Source: Lachnospiraceae bacterium
GTDB taxonomy: Bacteria; Bacillota; Clostridia; Lachnospirales; Lachnospiraceae
NCBI GenBank assembly: GCA_024695465.1
Contig: JAILID010000048.1
Coordinates: 1-44,950 of the forward strand
Length of the DNA stretch: 44,950 bases
Direction of reading: 5' to 3'
Shown in pieces: positions 8,901-18,622 of the stretch (the stretch's first letter is position 1; each line of letters opens with the position of its first letter). The notes beneath the pieces were generated by a model. That model made no database searches, had not been told where the DNA came from, and was given only the letters and a program-made list of their open reading frames with translations. A program made the translations under genes and the position numbers.

Positions 8901-11900
8901 CCGTATGAATCTTCGTTGTAACTATTTTTTTATTACTGTCACGGTACTCAAAATATATATCAAAAGCTGTCACCCCAGTAAGATTTACGCTGCTGTCAAA
9001 ATACATGTCCAATGTTTTATAAACAGCGTTCCCATTTTGTCCCACCGTAAGAGGCTTGCTTTCAATCCAGAATTCCCCCTCTTCTTCATAGGGAAAAGTG
9101 CCGGCGCCCCTTGCTGCGTCGTCCTTTATTTCCGCAACCCAGAAGCCGCTTCTTCCGTTTTGACCGCTGCCCCCGGAAATCGGATGCCCGCTTACATCGG
9201 TTTCCACGATCGTGTATCCCGGTGAATAGGTCGCGACATCCCTGCTGCCGGATCCGGATCCATAGGTCGCCACTTCAGCAAATCTTATTGTTTCATTGCC
9301 GCTTGTGGTATCTGCCGGCACGTATACGGTCTTCTCCCAGGAACCATCGTCCTGTTTATTCGCCGCAGTCAATGCATTGACAGCCTCGGTATGATTCTTA
9401 TCAGTGTAAGCCGGCAGTTCGATCGTTCCGGATGCAGCCTTCCCAAGAACCTTGAAAGAAACGGTGTCGCTATTGGACGGCGTATAAGAATCCCAGACTT
9501 TTCTTACAACAACCGGCACGTATACAGTCGCCGATGGAGCCGTAGTCATTTCAATAGTCGACGCCCCTGTCAGCTGCACTTCATCCGTAAACGCGGACGA
9601 TCCGTTTTTGGTCACATTAAGGTTCGAAAGCGCCCCCCCGCCGCTTCCGGCCTTAGCCGTGACATCCATGTTTCCAACATTATCTTCGGTAACGGTATAG
9701 CTCCCCGGGGCCAGTCCGGATATCTTCACGGTCTGCCCCTTCTGGATTGAAAATGCAATGCTTCCTTCCTTTATTAAGATATTCTGTACGGCCGCATTTG
9801 TCGTCGTATTGACAACTGAATACGATGGTTTTAATATTGCGGACGATTTTACCGTAAGCAGAAATGTCCCGTCCGCCGACTCCGCTGTCTGCGTAAGGGT
9901 CAGCTCGCAGCCTTTCCAGTGGATCTCATCCGTGTTCTCAAGGACCGCAGGCAATCCGTTCCGATCATTTACAAAGCGATCAAGATTCGCTGAGGCGCCA
10001 TTTTTTACCGTCCCGAACTGATTCGTTGGGAGATATAACGTTTTCGCCCAGACGCCGATATCCGCCCCGCTCCCAAGGCCGCTTTTCACCGTGTTGATCT
10101 GGGCTGCATCATTCATATCGAGATAAACATTTTTTTGCTCTTCTCCTGTTATATTATTCCCCCTTACAACCGCATCGCCGGAAAAGTTCACCTTGCTGTA
10201 TGTTGAACTCTTTACAATTTTCGTCGAATCATTTGGATCCTGTGTTTCAACTGTATAAACGCCCAGAACCAATGCGCCGTCTTTAGCCCCGGTGTTATTC
10301 CGAATCTTTCCGCCCTCCATATCCAGAACGGCCCCGCGCAGATAGACGGCTGAACCGTTAGGCGCTGTATTGCCGCCCGTTTCTGTCCTGTCCTTTTTTT
10401 TGTTCTCCAGACAGCAGTTTTTCAGGGTTACGGACGTATTTTGCGCGGCGAAAATCGCGCCGCCCATTTTAGCTGCGGAGCAGTTGCTGATGTGACAATT
10501 CTCAAGCTCGGCATCCGCCCAAAGAATCAATGCGCCGCCGTTCTCCGAAGCTTTAAAGCCGGTAATGTCCAGGTCGTTAGCCTGGAGTTTTTCTAATGAA
10601 TAGATTGCACCTCCCATCAAAGCGCTGTCACCTTCCACAGCGCTATTATCAAATGAAGAACTCTCTATCTTAAGCTCATTGCTGTCGAGCAGGTCCATAC
10701 AGGCGATCGCGCCGCCTACAAATGAAGCCTCAGCCCCTAACCTGCAGTTCGTGAATGAGCTGTTCCTAATCGTAACCGCCTTGGCATCCTTTGCCGCCAT
10801 AATAGCGCCGCCGCCGCCGCGGCCGCCCCAATTCTTTTTGGCCACGCAGTCTGACATGTCCACATAATCCATATCGAGTGTTGAATGGTTCTCAATGTAG
10901 ATGCCGCCGCCTGAAAGCTCTGATACGTTATCGGAAATGACCACCCTTGATGATCTGCTTCCCTTTATTATAACCGTGGAACCCGAAGCGTTATCGTCCT
11001 GGGCAGTTGCGATGGCTCCTCCGTGAAGCGCTTCATTATCCCTTATTGTTCCGCCATTCATCGTAAGGCTTCCGCCCTGACCGACAAAGACCGCGCCGCC
11101 ATAGCCAATTGTAGGCCGGACGCTGCCGTAATAATTTCCCGGCGTTTTTGAATTCCGGAGTATGCTTCCTGTTTCAACGGTCAGGCTTCCTGAAGAAATG
11201 CAAACCAAACCGCCGTTTTCATTGCACTGATATCTGCTCTTCTCTCCGTCAAGTATAATATTGCTAAGTGAAAAATTACCGCCGTTTACCGTGCAGAGGC
11301 TTGCGCCTGTAAAACCTCGGGAAATGGCCGCCGCGTCGCCGCTTCCCGCAAACCTATATAATCCGGTTGTTTTGCCGGCTGTGGTCAGGACAATATTCTC
11401 TCCGGCATTAATCGTTACCGTATCCGTATCCGGCATACCGTAATTTACAAGCATTTCAATGACAGCAGAGCCATTCATCTCACTCCTGGCGAAATACAAG
11501 GCATCGTTAATTCTCCGGAAAGGATTTTCCACATAACCTCCTCCAAAATCTTCTACAATCTTGCAGATATAGGGCCCGGAGGCATTCGTGAGGCTTATAT
11601 TGATACCCTGCTGCGTCAGGCGGAATTTCGCCTTATTTTTGCCGTTGTCGCCCGCCGGATCCTCCTGTTCAAACTCGGCGTTCTCAAATCCGCTCTCGTT
11701 CACAAATACGGGATAATACGTGATCAGAGTGCCGCCCTTTTCAGCCTTCTCCGTCAGAATATATTTCACCCGGTTTTCATTTGCCCCTTCGGAGCCATAG
11801 CTGCGCAGGACCGGCACAAGAATATCGATCGTAGTATCATCAGGATCCGTACCCAGCGTAAATTCTCCGGAAATAGAACTGCCGGAAAAGTCAGCCGGGA

Positions 11901-14900
11901 CACTTACCTGCAGATCTACAGATGGACTGCCATACCCGGTAATATTCTTTCCGTCGCTTCGGCTAAGCGTGTAGGTCAGCGTCACGCCCTTTTTATCCGT
12001 GTCCGCAATACCATCCCAATATTTTGTAACGAAAATATTCGCGCGCTTAATGTCTTCATAAATAGTGAATACAAGACTGGAGGACGTTTCCTCCGAATCG
12101 ATATAGCCTTCGTAGTCCGGCAGGGCCGCTGCCAGATTATCATCCGTGATCACGCATTGCGTCTGTTTCCCGTTGACGCTGTAGGTCGGAATATTGTCTG
12201 ACGGCGTATCCTTGTAGTTTTTATCCCCAACTACAAAGTCACTGTTATTGAGCGTATATTTCCCATCCGCCGGCAGCGTGGTCATATTTTCATTTTTCAC
12301 GCTGTAATAGCTCAGGGTATACTCAATACTCTTATCCGAACCGAGAGGCCTCTCGGAGACCTCCGTCCTGGTGAGATCTTCCAGTTCCGGTCCAAATCGC
12401 GTCTGTACTTTGACCTGCAGATTCTTGCGGGTATTGGTAAACGTCAATTTGCCGGAATTATTAACAGCTGTCACAAAAGACGTCCCGGTTGTTTCGGCAG
12501 CCGAATTAAACTTATACTTCGTCACATAGGGAATAAAGCTGTAGGAAGCTTCATCACCGTTGACTTTATAAGCAGTCTGTTCAATAGTATAGGTGCCGTC
12601 TTTAAGGTATACAACCTTTTCCGCCTCCATATTCTGAACGTTCACATTTACCGTCTTGACAATCTCTCCGCCACTTTTAATTGTGTAGATAACAGCATCA
12701 ATTTTCTGAGTACTGGCTGTGTCGTTCGTTGTATCGTTAAACTCAGACTTTAGTGTCAATGCATTATCCGGTATGAATTTGTTGGTAAGGGTTGACGTCA
12801 GGCCGGAAATAGACACGGTCTCATTCCTGTAGACCTCATGCAGTGTCGTCGGAGCAATCGTCTCAACAGTCTCATCTCCGGTATTTATGTTGCTAATCTG
12901 CTTACTTTTTAAGATTAAGTGACTGTCTACTAAATAATCAGACATATTTCTAAAAGCTCCGTCCCCTGCATGTGAAACTGTAAAACTAACTTCTGAAATA
13001 TCTTTTATAAACCCTGGCAAATCAAACGGAACAGAGTATGTTTTTGTCGTTTCTTTGCTTGTATTATAAAAACTAAACGTATTTATTTTTTTAGTTTCGA
13101 ACTCGTTTGCTTGTTGTATTGAATAGTTATCTTTGACAAATATAGTGTCGCGATATTGTATCCCTTCGTATGTATAGCTAACTTGAATTCTTTTTGTCCC
13201 TGATATTTGCACCAATCCTTCAGTACTTTTACACTTCCTTATCGTAAGTTCACAATACCTCCTGCTTGTCGATTCAGGCGTATACTCGTACCAGTCTGCC
13301 GGGGCAGTGACATTTTCTTTAAGAATCCCTTCATCTACTGACTCCCAGCTCCCGGGCACAACAACGCCAGCCTCTCCTTCCAACATAGAACCCAGCGGAT
13401 TCTCTGTCAAAGTATACTCAGAATATGGGGTGCAGGTATGTGTATTGTCATTATATGTAGTAATATCATATTGGGGAACATAATAAGTCCTTGTCCATCT
13501 GGTATCCGTACTGCCGGATCCCTTGTTGCTGCTTGTAAGCATATACAACTCATTAGCGGTATCATAGCTGGCATCCGATCCATAAACCTTAATCGTTTTC
13601 TTTTCATCGGATGTACCGGTCATGGAAAAGCTGATATCCGGTAAGGTGTTCCTATTGTCAGCATTTTCCCAATTCTTCACCACAGTGACGGGAATAAGCG
13701 GGTTTGCGTTCCATGTGTTGCTGATGTCGAGGGTGCAGGTGTTGATTGTATGGGGGCTGTTCCTTGTCACCGTCGATTTCTCCTGAACATTATGCCATGT
13801 CAGATCGCCGTTCGTAACGATGGTGGTTTTTCGGTTGGAGTTATTATAAGAACTCTTAGAAAGTTTTTTATGCGTTCCTCCCAACCTTTCTATCTGCAGC
13901 CTGTTTTCCAAGTTGCTGCTATCCGGTCCATAAGCCCAGGATGTATCTCCCTGCTTGGGATATAAGGTAAAAGACTTCGTCGTATCCGTCGTTGGCACAA
14001 CAACAAGGGACATAATTGATAAATTGTTGACTATTTTCTGCTGCAGATCATTTTCGTTTGTCCCATAATCTTCCCAGTCGGACGGCAGCTTAATGCCCTG
14101 GAATAAAACGCCAAAATCAGCTCCGTGTTTCCAGTCCGTAGTATCAGAATAAGCCCCCGGACTAACCGTAAGCTTAAATGTTTTGTCATTGGACTGATCC
14201 TTTATTTCTAATTCCATAGACGAAATACGGCTAAAAAAAGTTGATATCCTATCCTTCGTTTCTAAATCGTAATGTCCAAAAGCATTTATAAAATCGCTTT
14301 GATCACTTCCTCTATACTCATATTCGTCAATTACAAAATTCAACTGAAAATCCGTCGACGTATCACTCCACGTATCCCAGCGGTCAATCGCCTCTGTCGT
14401 CTCTGTCCATGATTCGTCCAAAGAAGTCACTTCAATAGTGTTCTTATTCGCCTTCGACGCGTTATTGTTATAAGACGGCACATACCAGCCATCCTCATAG
14501 ACCAGATGGTCCTTATCGACCTTCTCTTTAATTAAATAGGAATAGGTCTGTCCGAAATAAACCTTTCCGTCCGTATCCGCATACGGCTGGAGCTGAGCCG
14601 CCGTTACCTTTTTACCGGCAATCTCATAAGTATGGTCTGGATTTAAATTGTTAAGCTCTACATATTCAGTATATGTAAAAAACTCATGGTCGTCCCCATC
14701 TTTGTTCGTCACATACACTTCCTGTGTCCATACAGTCGTCCCGTCCGCCTGTATCAGCTCAGTACATTTCTCGTTATCCTCATCGATATACTTTACCTTC
14801 CTGGCGCTTTCGACCTTTGAGCCGTCGTAGGCCTCCAGCGCATACTCCACCCCCGTATCCTGATCCACGCCGTAGACCGTAAAAGGCACCGGATCCTTGT

Positions 14901-17778
14901 GGGGCGCGTTCGCCGGCCATACCTTTTTTACCGTGATTGGGATCAGCTTTGCCTCCTCCACGATCTGGTTCCAGAGGACAAAGCGCGGCGGTTTGCTGTT
15001 TCCGGCTTTGGCAATCGTCGCCTCCGGAGTCTGGTTCGCCGCCTCCTCCGCTTCTACCGTAACCACGCCGTTCGAGGCAACCTTAATAAGCCAGCTCTTG
15101 TCCGGCGCGATCAGTTTGGGATCGCTTCCGGTCACCTGGTTGTTGTATGCGGCGACACTTTCTGAACGCTCCGTAAGCACGTACGTCTTGCCGAGTTCAA
15201 AAACGGCGTTATTCTCCTTATCCAGGTATGAAATGCTAAACTCCCCATTTTCGTCCGTAGTCAAATATCCGTTCCCATCCGCGCTTGCCGGTTTAATCTG
15301 GGTCGTCTTGTCCTCTTTCGTCAGCTTGAATTGAATCCCCTTAACCGGATTTATCGGAACGCCGGCGTCGTCTTCTTCCATCACCGCCTTTTCCTTCATG
15401 CGTCCCAATAGGAAGCTGGTCCCGCTGCCCAGGACCGGTGACGTTGAAATCGTATTGACGGTCTCCCCGTCATTCGTCACGGTGACGTCGCTGTTTGTAG
15501 GCATGGCGCCGGCGTAAATCGTCTCGTCATCCAAATCCACGGTAAATGTCCTGCTGTACATTTCGCCCGCCGTCAGCCTGGGGTTTTGATTTCCAAGACT
15601 CCAGCTTGCCGACCCCGCAGATGTCGAAAGCGCACCGTCGCCGCTGCCGTCCGCCGGCGCGCTGGCGCTCAGCGTTTCATATAAGCCGTCGGCAACCGTC
15701 AGGCTGTCGGAAATATAATAGCCGATGGCGTCCCTGATGACCTCCTCCAGGGTCTTGACGCCCTCGTCCAGGGATTCCGATGTGTTGCGGACGCCAAAGA
15801 TCGTATTCGGGGAAGTCGCGACATTGCTGACTGTGGTGCCGGTTATATGATCTGTAGAGAGCGCGTAGACCCGGGCAAGAGAATGAAGCTGGTCGGCTGT
15901 AGCGAAATCACCCGTGCGCCGGAGGCTGCTGCCCTTCAGAGCCTGATGGAAGTCCGAAAGCCATACCACGATGGGGATCCGATTATGGATTCTGGAATCC
16001 TGCGCCATGGCCAGCGCGTTTCCAAGGCCGACCGCGTATTTCGTCACGCCGGTATTGTAGGTTGCCAGGTACTCCTCCGCCTGTTGATATGAAATCAGCG
16101 CCGTTTCCGTCCTCCTCGAATCGCCCGTTGAGGTGCCGCCGAAATAAACTTTAATGTCATATCCCTCTTTCCCGGACAACAGCGTTTTCACCGCATCCAG
16201 CAGCATGACGCGCGTGACCTGAACCTCGCTCATCCGCACGCCGTGGGTCGTTCGGGTGCCGGAGTACATGGATGCGCTGTCATCATAGATGAAAATGAAA
16301 TCCAGCGGCTCCTTCTCTTTCATCCCCTGAAAATACTTCAGCCTATAGGTAATTTGGTTCGTCAACGGGTCGTAGGACGCATCCTTCCAGACCTTATAAA
16401 GGCCACTGTTTTGTTCCCCGGAGACATAGGATCCCATGCCGGCCAGCTGTTCATCCGTAGGCGTGACCCGCATTTCCGGAAGCTTGATCTCATATCCCGC
16501 AGCCTTCAGGATGAGATCCCAGTCCATCTTGGTTTTGTTGTTCCTGAGGCTGGCTCCACCCTCATCAATATTATTGACAACATAGGTATGGCCGTTGTAT
16601 CCCACCTCTTTGTAGATCTTGCCGTATCCGGAACCGGATGAAAGCGCGTATACGAAACAGGTTCCATCCTCAGTTCCACGATTCGAAAGATTATACGTCA
16701 CGCCTTCCACGGTAACGCGGGATCCGTTTGCCTGCGTCGCTTCCACCTGGGCGTCTGTAACCGGCATGCTTATCGCCCTGCCGTTTTTCATCGTAATGCG
16801 GAGCGTTTCGTCGGTATGGAAAGGCTTGAGGCTGATCAGGATCCATTCTTCTGTTTCTTCAGGCTCCCCATCCTCAGCATTTCGTTCCGCGGCGTTTGAG
16901 GCAAGAACATATACCTTTTCTACCGCGATAAGAGACGGGTCGGAAAAGGATACGGTTTCGATATCTTTCGCATTTATGTCCGCCATTCCGAGATCCCGGA
17001 GCAGTTCGCTCAGCACAAAGGTAGTGCCTCCCGGATAGGAGAAGGTGTTTCCGCCCCAGTGGAAGTCCACCGTATAGCCCACCACATAGGTGGAGAAGCT
17101 GTCCGCCTGGAACTTTACCGTATCTTCGCGCACCGAGACGCCGGACACTTCCGTCCAGCTTCCGTCTTCTCCGATGTGATAGACTGCTATCTTTTCGGAT
17201 GAAATCCCGGCAATCTCCAGGCTTCGGATATAGACGTCCACCGGCCCGTTCTCCGGCTGGATCTCCTCGCCGCCGCTTACAAGCGTGATGTCGATGGCGT
17301 GGAGGATCTCAAAGCGGCCCTCTTTGATGGCCTCCCCCGCCTCGGAGGAAGCGCTTCCGACCAGCGTCGGAGTCTGCTCATCCAAAGAAGGGATCTCCTC
17401 CGATGAAGACGCCCGGAGTTCGGTGTTCTCCGGCAGCCGCCCGGATATGAAAACCTGCGCGCCGTCCGCAGAGGCGCTCTTGTCCAGGGCGACGATCCGG
17501 TCCCCCTGGGATTCCCCTTCCGCCTCATGGCCTTCGGAGTTCTCCCCGGAGACTTCCGTCCCGGATTCCCCGGCAGCTTCGGAAACTTCGTTTCCGCTGT
17601 CCTCGCTCCCAGCGGCCGCGCTTCCGCTGTCTTCCGCGCCGGATTCCGCTTTTTCCTCGCCGGATTCGACGGAAAAGCCGAAGGTGGCGTAAACTTTTTC
17701 CGCTGAAAAAGCTGTCATAACAATAAGCAGCACGGCTAATAATACTGTCTGGATTCCTTTCGTTACTTCTTTTTTCAT
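5965..17778 (-). CDS. Giant secreted VWA / Cna_B / GGAI-repeat beta-helix surface protein
   Basis: A 3,937-residue exported protein of unknown ligand, probably adhesin-like. Order (approximate residues): signal peptide with likely cleavage after VYA (1-31); Ser/Glu/Gly-rich linker (35-100); beta-rich region with the common FSTYVVGYTVDFHW segment; VWA domain (490-700) with metal site DDSAS, the TKYAVGLGNAL threonine and WLSDF; SpaA/Cna_B-like modules near 811, 945, 1364, 1918 and 2758; two parallel beta-helix regions (2070-2616 and 3073-3713) rich in GGAI/GGGIY repeats; a final SpaA-like domain (3816-3934). The ATG at 17778 is preferred over a GTG 18 bases upstream because AGGATGG precedes it. 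There is no LPXTG, no C-terminal hydrophobic helix, and no sortase gene in the window. It is transcribed alone. Confidence 0.92.
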   Translation of the reverse strand: MKKEVTKGIQTVLLAVLLIVMTAFSAEKVYATFGFSVESGEEKAESGAEDSGSAAAGSEDSGNEVSEAAGESGTEVSGENSEGHEAEGESQGDRIVALDKSASADGAQVFISGRLPENTELRASSSEEIPSLDEQTPTLVGSASSEAGEAIKEGRFEILHAIDITLVSGGEEIQPENGPVDVYIRSLEIAGISSEKIAVYHIGEDGSWTEVSGVSVREDTVKFQADSFSTYVVGYTVDFHWGGNTFSYPGGTTFVLSELLRDLGMADINAKDIETVSFSDPSLIAVEKVYVLASNAAERNAEDGEPEETEEWILISLKPFHTDETLRITMKNGRAISMPVTDAQVEATQANGSRVTVEGVTYNLSNRGTEDGTCFVYALSSGSGYGKIYKEVGYNGHTYVVNNIDEGGASLRNNKTKMDWDLILKAAGYEIKLPEMRVTPTDEQLAGMGSYVSGEQNSGLYKVWKDASYDPLTNQITYRLKYFQGMKEKEPLDFIFIYDDSASMYSGTRTTHGVRMSEVQVTRVMLLDAVKTLLSGKEGYDIKVYFGGTSTGDSRRTETALISYQQAEEYLATYNTGVTKYAVGLGNALAMAQDSRIHNRIPIVVWLSDFHQALKGSSLRRTGDFATADQLHSLARVYALSTDHITGTTVSNVATSPNTIFGVRNTSESLDEGVKTLEEVIRDAIGYYISDSLTVADGLYETLSASAPADGSGDGALSTSAGSASWSLGNQNPRLTAGEMYSRTFTVDLDDETIYAGAMPTNSDVTVTNDGETVNTISTSPVLGSGTSFLLGRMKEKAVMEEDDAGVPINPVKGIQFKLTKEDKTTQIKPASADGNGYLTTDENGEFSISYLDKENNAVFELGKTYVLTERSESVAAYNNQVTGSDPKLIAPDKSWLIKVASNGVVTVEAEEAANQTPEATIAKAGNSKPPRFVLWNQIVEEAKLIPITVKKVWPANAPHKDPVPFTVYGVDQDTGVEYALEAYDGSKVESARKVKYIDEDNEKCTELIQADGTTVWTQEVYVTNKDGDDHEFFTYTEYVELNNLNPDHTYEIAGKKVTAAQLQPYADTDGKVYFGQTYSYLIKEKVDKDHLVYEDGWYVPSYNNNASKANKNTIEVTSLDESWTETTEAIDRWDTWSDTSTDFQLNFVIDEYEYRGSDQSDFINAFGHYDLETKDRISTFFSRISSMELEIKDQSNDKTFKLTVSPGAYSDTTDWKHGADFGVLFQGIKLPSDWEDYGTNENDLQQKIVNNLSIMSLVVVPTTDTTKSFTLYPKQGDTSWAYGPDSSNLENRLQIERLGGTHKKLSKSSYNNSNRKTTIVTNGDLTWHNVQEKSTVTRNSPHTINTCTLDISNTWNANPLIPVTVVKNWENADNRNTLPDISFSMTGTSDEKKTIKVYGSDASYDTANELYMLTSSNKGSGSTDTRWTRTYYVPQYDITTYNDNTHTCTPYSEYTLTENPLGSMLEGEAGVVVPGSWESVDEGILKENVTAPADWYEYTPESTSRRYCELTIRKCKSTEGLVQISGTKRIQVSYTYEGIQYRDTIFVKDNYSIQQANEFETKKINTFSFYNTSKETTKTYSVPFDLPGFIKDISEVSFTVSHAGDGAFRNMSDYLVDSHLILKSKQISNINTGDETVETIAPTTLHEVYRNETVSISGLTSTLTNKFIPDNALTLKSEFNDTTNDTASTQKIDAVIYTIKSGGEIVKTVNVNVQNMEAEKVVYLKDGTYTIEQTAYKVNGDEASYSFIPYVTKYKFNSAAETTGTSFVTAVNNSGKLTFTNTRKNLQVKVQTRFGPELEDLTRTEVSERPLGSDKSIEYTLSYYSVKNENMTTLPADGKYTLNNSDFVVGDKNYKDTPSDNIPTYSVNGKQTQCVITDDNLAAALPDYEGYIDSEETSSSLVFTIYEDIKRANIFVTKYWDGIADTDKKGVTLTYTLSRSDGKNITGYGSPSVDLQVSVPADFSGSSISGEFTLGTDPDDTTIDILVPVLRSYGSEGANENRVKYILTEKAEKGGTLITYYPVFVNESGFENAEFEQEDPAGDNGKNKAKFRLTQQGINISLTNASGPYICKIVEDFGGGYVENPFRRINDALYFARSEMNGSAVIEMLVNYGMPDTDTVTINAGENIVLTTAGKTTGLYRFAGSGDAAAISRGFTGASLCTVNGGNFSLSNIILDGEKSRYQCNENGGLVCISSGSLTVETGSILRNSKTPGNYYGSVRPTIGYGGAVFVGQGGSLTMNGGTIRDNEALHGGAIATAQDDNASGSTVIIKGSRSSRVVISDNVSELSGGGIYIENHSTLDMDYVDMSDCVAKKNWGGRGGGGAIMAAKDAKAVTIRNSSFTNCRLGAEASFVGGAIACMDLLDSNELKIESSSFDNSAVEGDSALMGGAIYSLEKLQANDLDITGFKASENGGALILWADAELENCHISNCSAAKMGGAIFAAQNTSVTLKNCCLENKKKDRTETGGNTAPNGSAVYLRGAVLDMEGGKIRNNTGAKDGALVLGVYTVETQDPNDSTKIVKSSTYSKVNFSGDAVVRGNNITGEEQKNVYLDMNDAAQINTVKSGLGSGADIGVWAKTLYLPTNQFGTVKNGASANLDRFVNDRNGLPAVLENTDEIHWKGCELTLTQTAESADGTFLLTVKSSAILKPSYSVVNTTTNAAVQNILIKEGSIAFSIQKGQTVKISGLAPGSYTVTEDNVGNMDVTAKAGSGGGALSNLNVTKNGSSAFTDEVQLTGASTIEMTTAPSATVYVPVVVRKVWDSYTPSNSDTVSFKVLGKAASGTIELPAYTDKNHTEAVNALTAANKQDDGSWEKTVYVPADTTSGNETIRFAEVATYGSGSGSRDVATYSPGYTIVETDVSGHPISGGSGQNGRSGFWVAEIKDDAARGAGTFPYEEEGEFWIESKPLTVGQNGNAVYKTLDMYFDSSVNLTGVTAFDIYFEYRDSNKKIVTTKIHTDWNLDTTLNQPHDINREFMLQDLRIPNDWLNDYWTVTTVVAYMGSASRTIFNIYNNQAVGVTSYDWWNGQYDDDNGWALRVNNDVAYTKTNKQNVTIEVPGEPVLQIANQLTVCKITDFAGSTLRVDGKPALYKTLEEAFEDFGSKTFSGTPAAIKMLVPEYSIKRAGTIQVPGGKPLTLTTAGSSDAEFPYTGTTSPAVIKRGSSTGSLFTVASDAASGTSFSTKDITLDGGAVFENGSYKSGAVTPADGGGIISASAGNVTIGDGTTMKNAAVEGKPGGAVYFKNDSGMLTVEGSRFLNCRSASSGGAIYTEGALVINGAYDQTTEAAGVQFVSCQASSCGGAICSKANITIQKTDEQTSKKKYGTLFSKCSSGKDGGAIATTVSRAVISLEACRFEESKAGGSGGAVVQGTEGSYTDNNKKAEALTVKNSTFYGTNADEDNAKYGGAIFSQSEKIQIENCDFRCLQTKEKGGALNLIYYSGGTTNISGCTFEQCKSPKQAGGAVYCRNKTLKVDQTSFTNNVSWFEGGGLYQDQDQGDGILELTDVEFDTCSSMSNSNYNIGGGVYSKTNITATGCTFMNCKATGSGGAVAMTSSNMTYTFTRCTMKDNTVENGPGGAIKAIGNTTLTDCSLIRNSAENGGGIYVESGTTTLIGVNDQVKIQNNTANKNGGGIYIKDRAVLVLSESPNISGNKANADGAGIYVEEGAKLKLQDSPYFGGAGINAEDGNVLTSSLSNQTNGKETYTNARQDIFLAGYGSSDAASLVVSGKISSSPGSIWVWAEKDRHYKPGNQFAVFESESVKNALGAVELAKTFAAFRNARTDADTGLVGSSYLTGCGGTNQNHLYWTSGKDQAVILRKVNEQHSSLKGARFRIFKADLEEITEGQPTYQEGDTLPEGKSVGDQKGYYESAETGVYFVGKLPEGRYYAVETAAPAGYEANSGKVFEITVAANGTVTQNVDIDNALKNSITAAAGL

Positions 17779-17891
17779 TTTACACCATCCTGTCACGATT
17801 CAATCTTGTAGTTTTTATATAACCGTTTCCTTATTCATCTCGCTATTGGCAAGCAATATGCTTTATTCTTATTTTATATACATCTCTGTTC

Positions 17892-17920
17892 ATTATAGAA
17901 TTTCCATGTTCTTTCGTCAA
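17892..17920 (-). promoter_or_regulatory. Promoter of the giant surface-protein gene
   Basis: Minus-strand TTGACG (17915-17920), a 17-bp spacer and a perfect TATAAT (17892-17897). The leader is about 107 bases. This is a near-consensus promoter, so the gene could be strongly expressed unless regulated by an unseen factor. Confidence 0.85.
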
Positions 17921-18480
17921 GCCTCCCCCTGCTTATATAATTAGTATCTTTTTAATATTGTTCGGGAAAGCTGTCCTCCCTTTGGCGGCAAGGGTCCGCC
18001 GCCATCATTCATGCCGGCTGTAAACTCGCTGTACGGTGGTATGGCTCTCTCCAATGCGGCACTTTCTCCCGGCGGAAAATCTGAAAGCCTATTTTTCATC
18101 TTTTACCACCTTGCTTTTTTAAAATTCTCCCTGGGGGACAAAGCACTGCCGGAAAGTGGGCGCATTTTCCCATGTCTGTCTCTTGAAATGTGCGGATTTG
18201 ATAAGCGAATGTTAAAGAGTAAGCAGGGTGACTGCCCGGATTGAAAAAGTTTGCAGCGGCGCAAAAAACACGAAGCACGGCGCGATGTGTATGATCTTAA
18301 TTTCGTGGCGCCAACCGCAGAATGTCAGTATTTCAGAATTCTATCTTCTTTTCCAGATCATAAATTCATCCACAGCTATTATAAAGATATTTATACTCCC
18401 CGTCAACTTCTGCTCTATAATTCATCTTTTTTTCACAATATATTTTATGCCGGAGCAGCGCCATGACTTCTTTTTCATCC
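17921..18480. other. Intergenic stretch, no gene recognised
   Basis: About 560 AT-rich bases between two divergent transcription units. Short open frames occur but lack good ribosome binding sites and recognisable protein features. No tRNA or repeat was seen. A GGCGG/CCGCC inverted repeat lies near 17984-18001 but has no T-run. Confidence 0.5.
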
Positions 18481-18510
18481 TTGACAGCCTCCCCCCTTCC
18501 ATGCTATTCT
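18481..18510 (+). promoter_or_regulatory. Promoter of the riboswitch-agcS unit
   Basis: A perfect TTGACA (18481-18486), an 18-bp spacer and TATTCT (18505-18510). Transcription would start near 18517, just before the aptamer. Confidence 0.75.
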
Positions 18511-18525
18511 CTTAGCTGCTAATGG

Positions 18526-18600
18526 CTCTGGAGAAGCCCGAAAGGGGGCCGAAGGTGTAAGGCGCAATGGCGCCGATCTCTCAGGCAAAAGGACAGAGTG
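18526..18600 (+). promoter_or_regulatory. Glycine riboswitch, single aptamer
   Basis: The glycine aptamer signature is clear: GGCCGAAGGTGTAAGG with a following CGCAATGG, and CTCTCAGGCAAAAGGACAGAG at the 3' side. The P1 stem forms between CTCTG (18526-18530) and CAGAG (18594-18598). Only one full aptamer is present, where many glycine riboswitches have two. A terminator follows at 18623-18655 and a symporter of the AGCS family is the only downstream gene, so glycine sensing by transcription attenuation is the likely control. Whether glycine turns the gene on or off cannot be read from the sequence. Confidence 0.93.
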
Positions 18601-18622
18601 GAAGAGACGCAGCGATCTTTGG

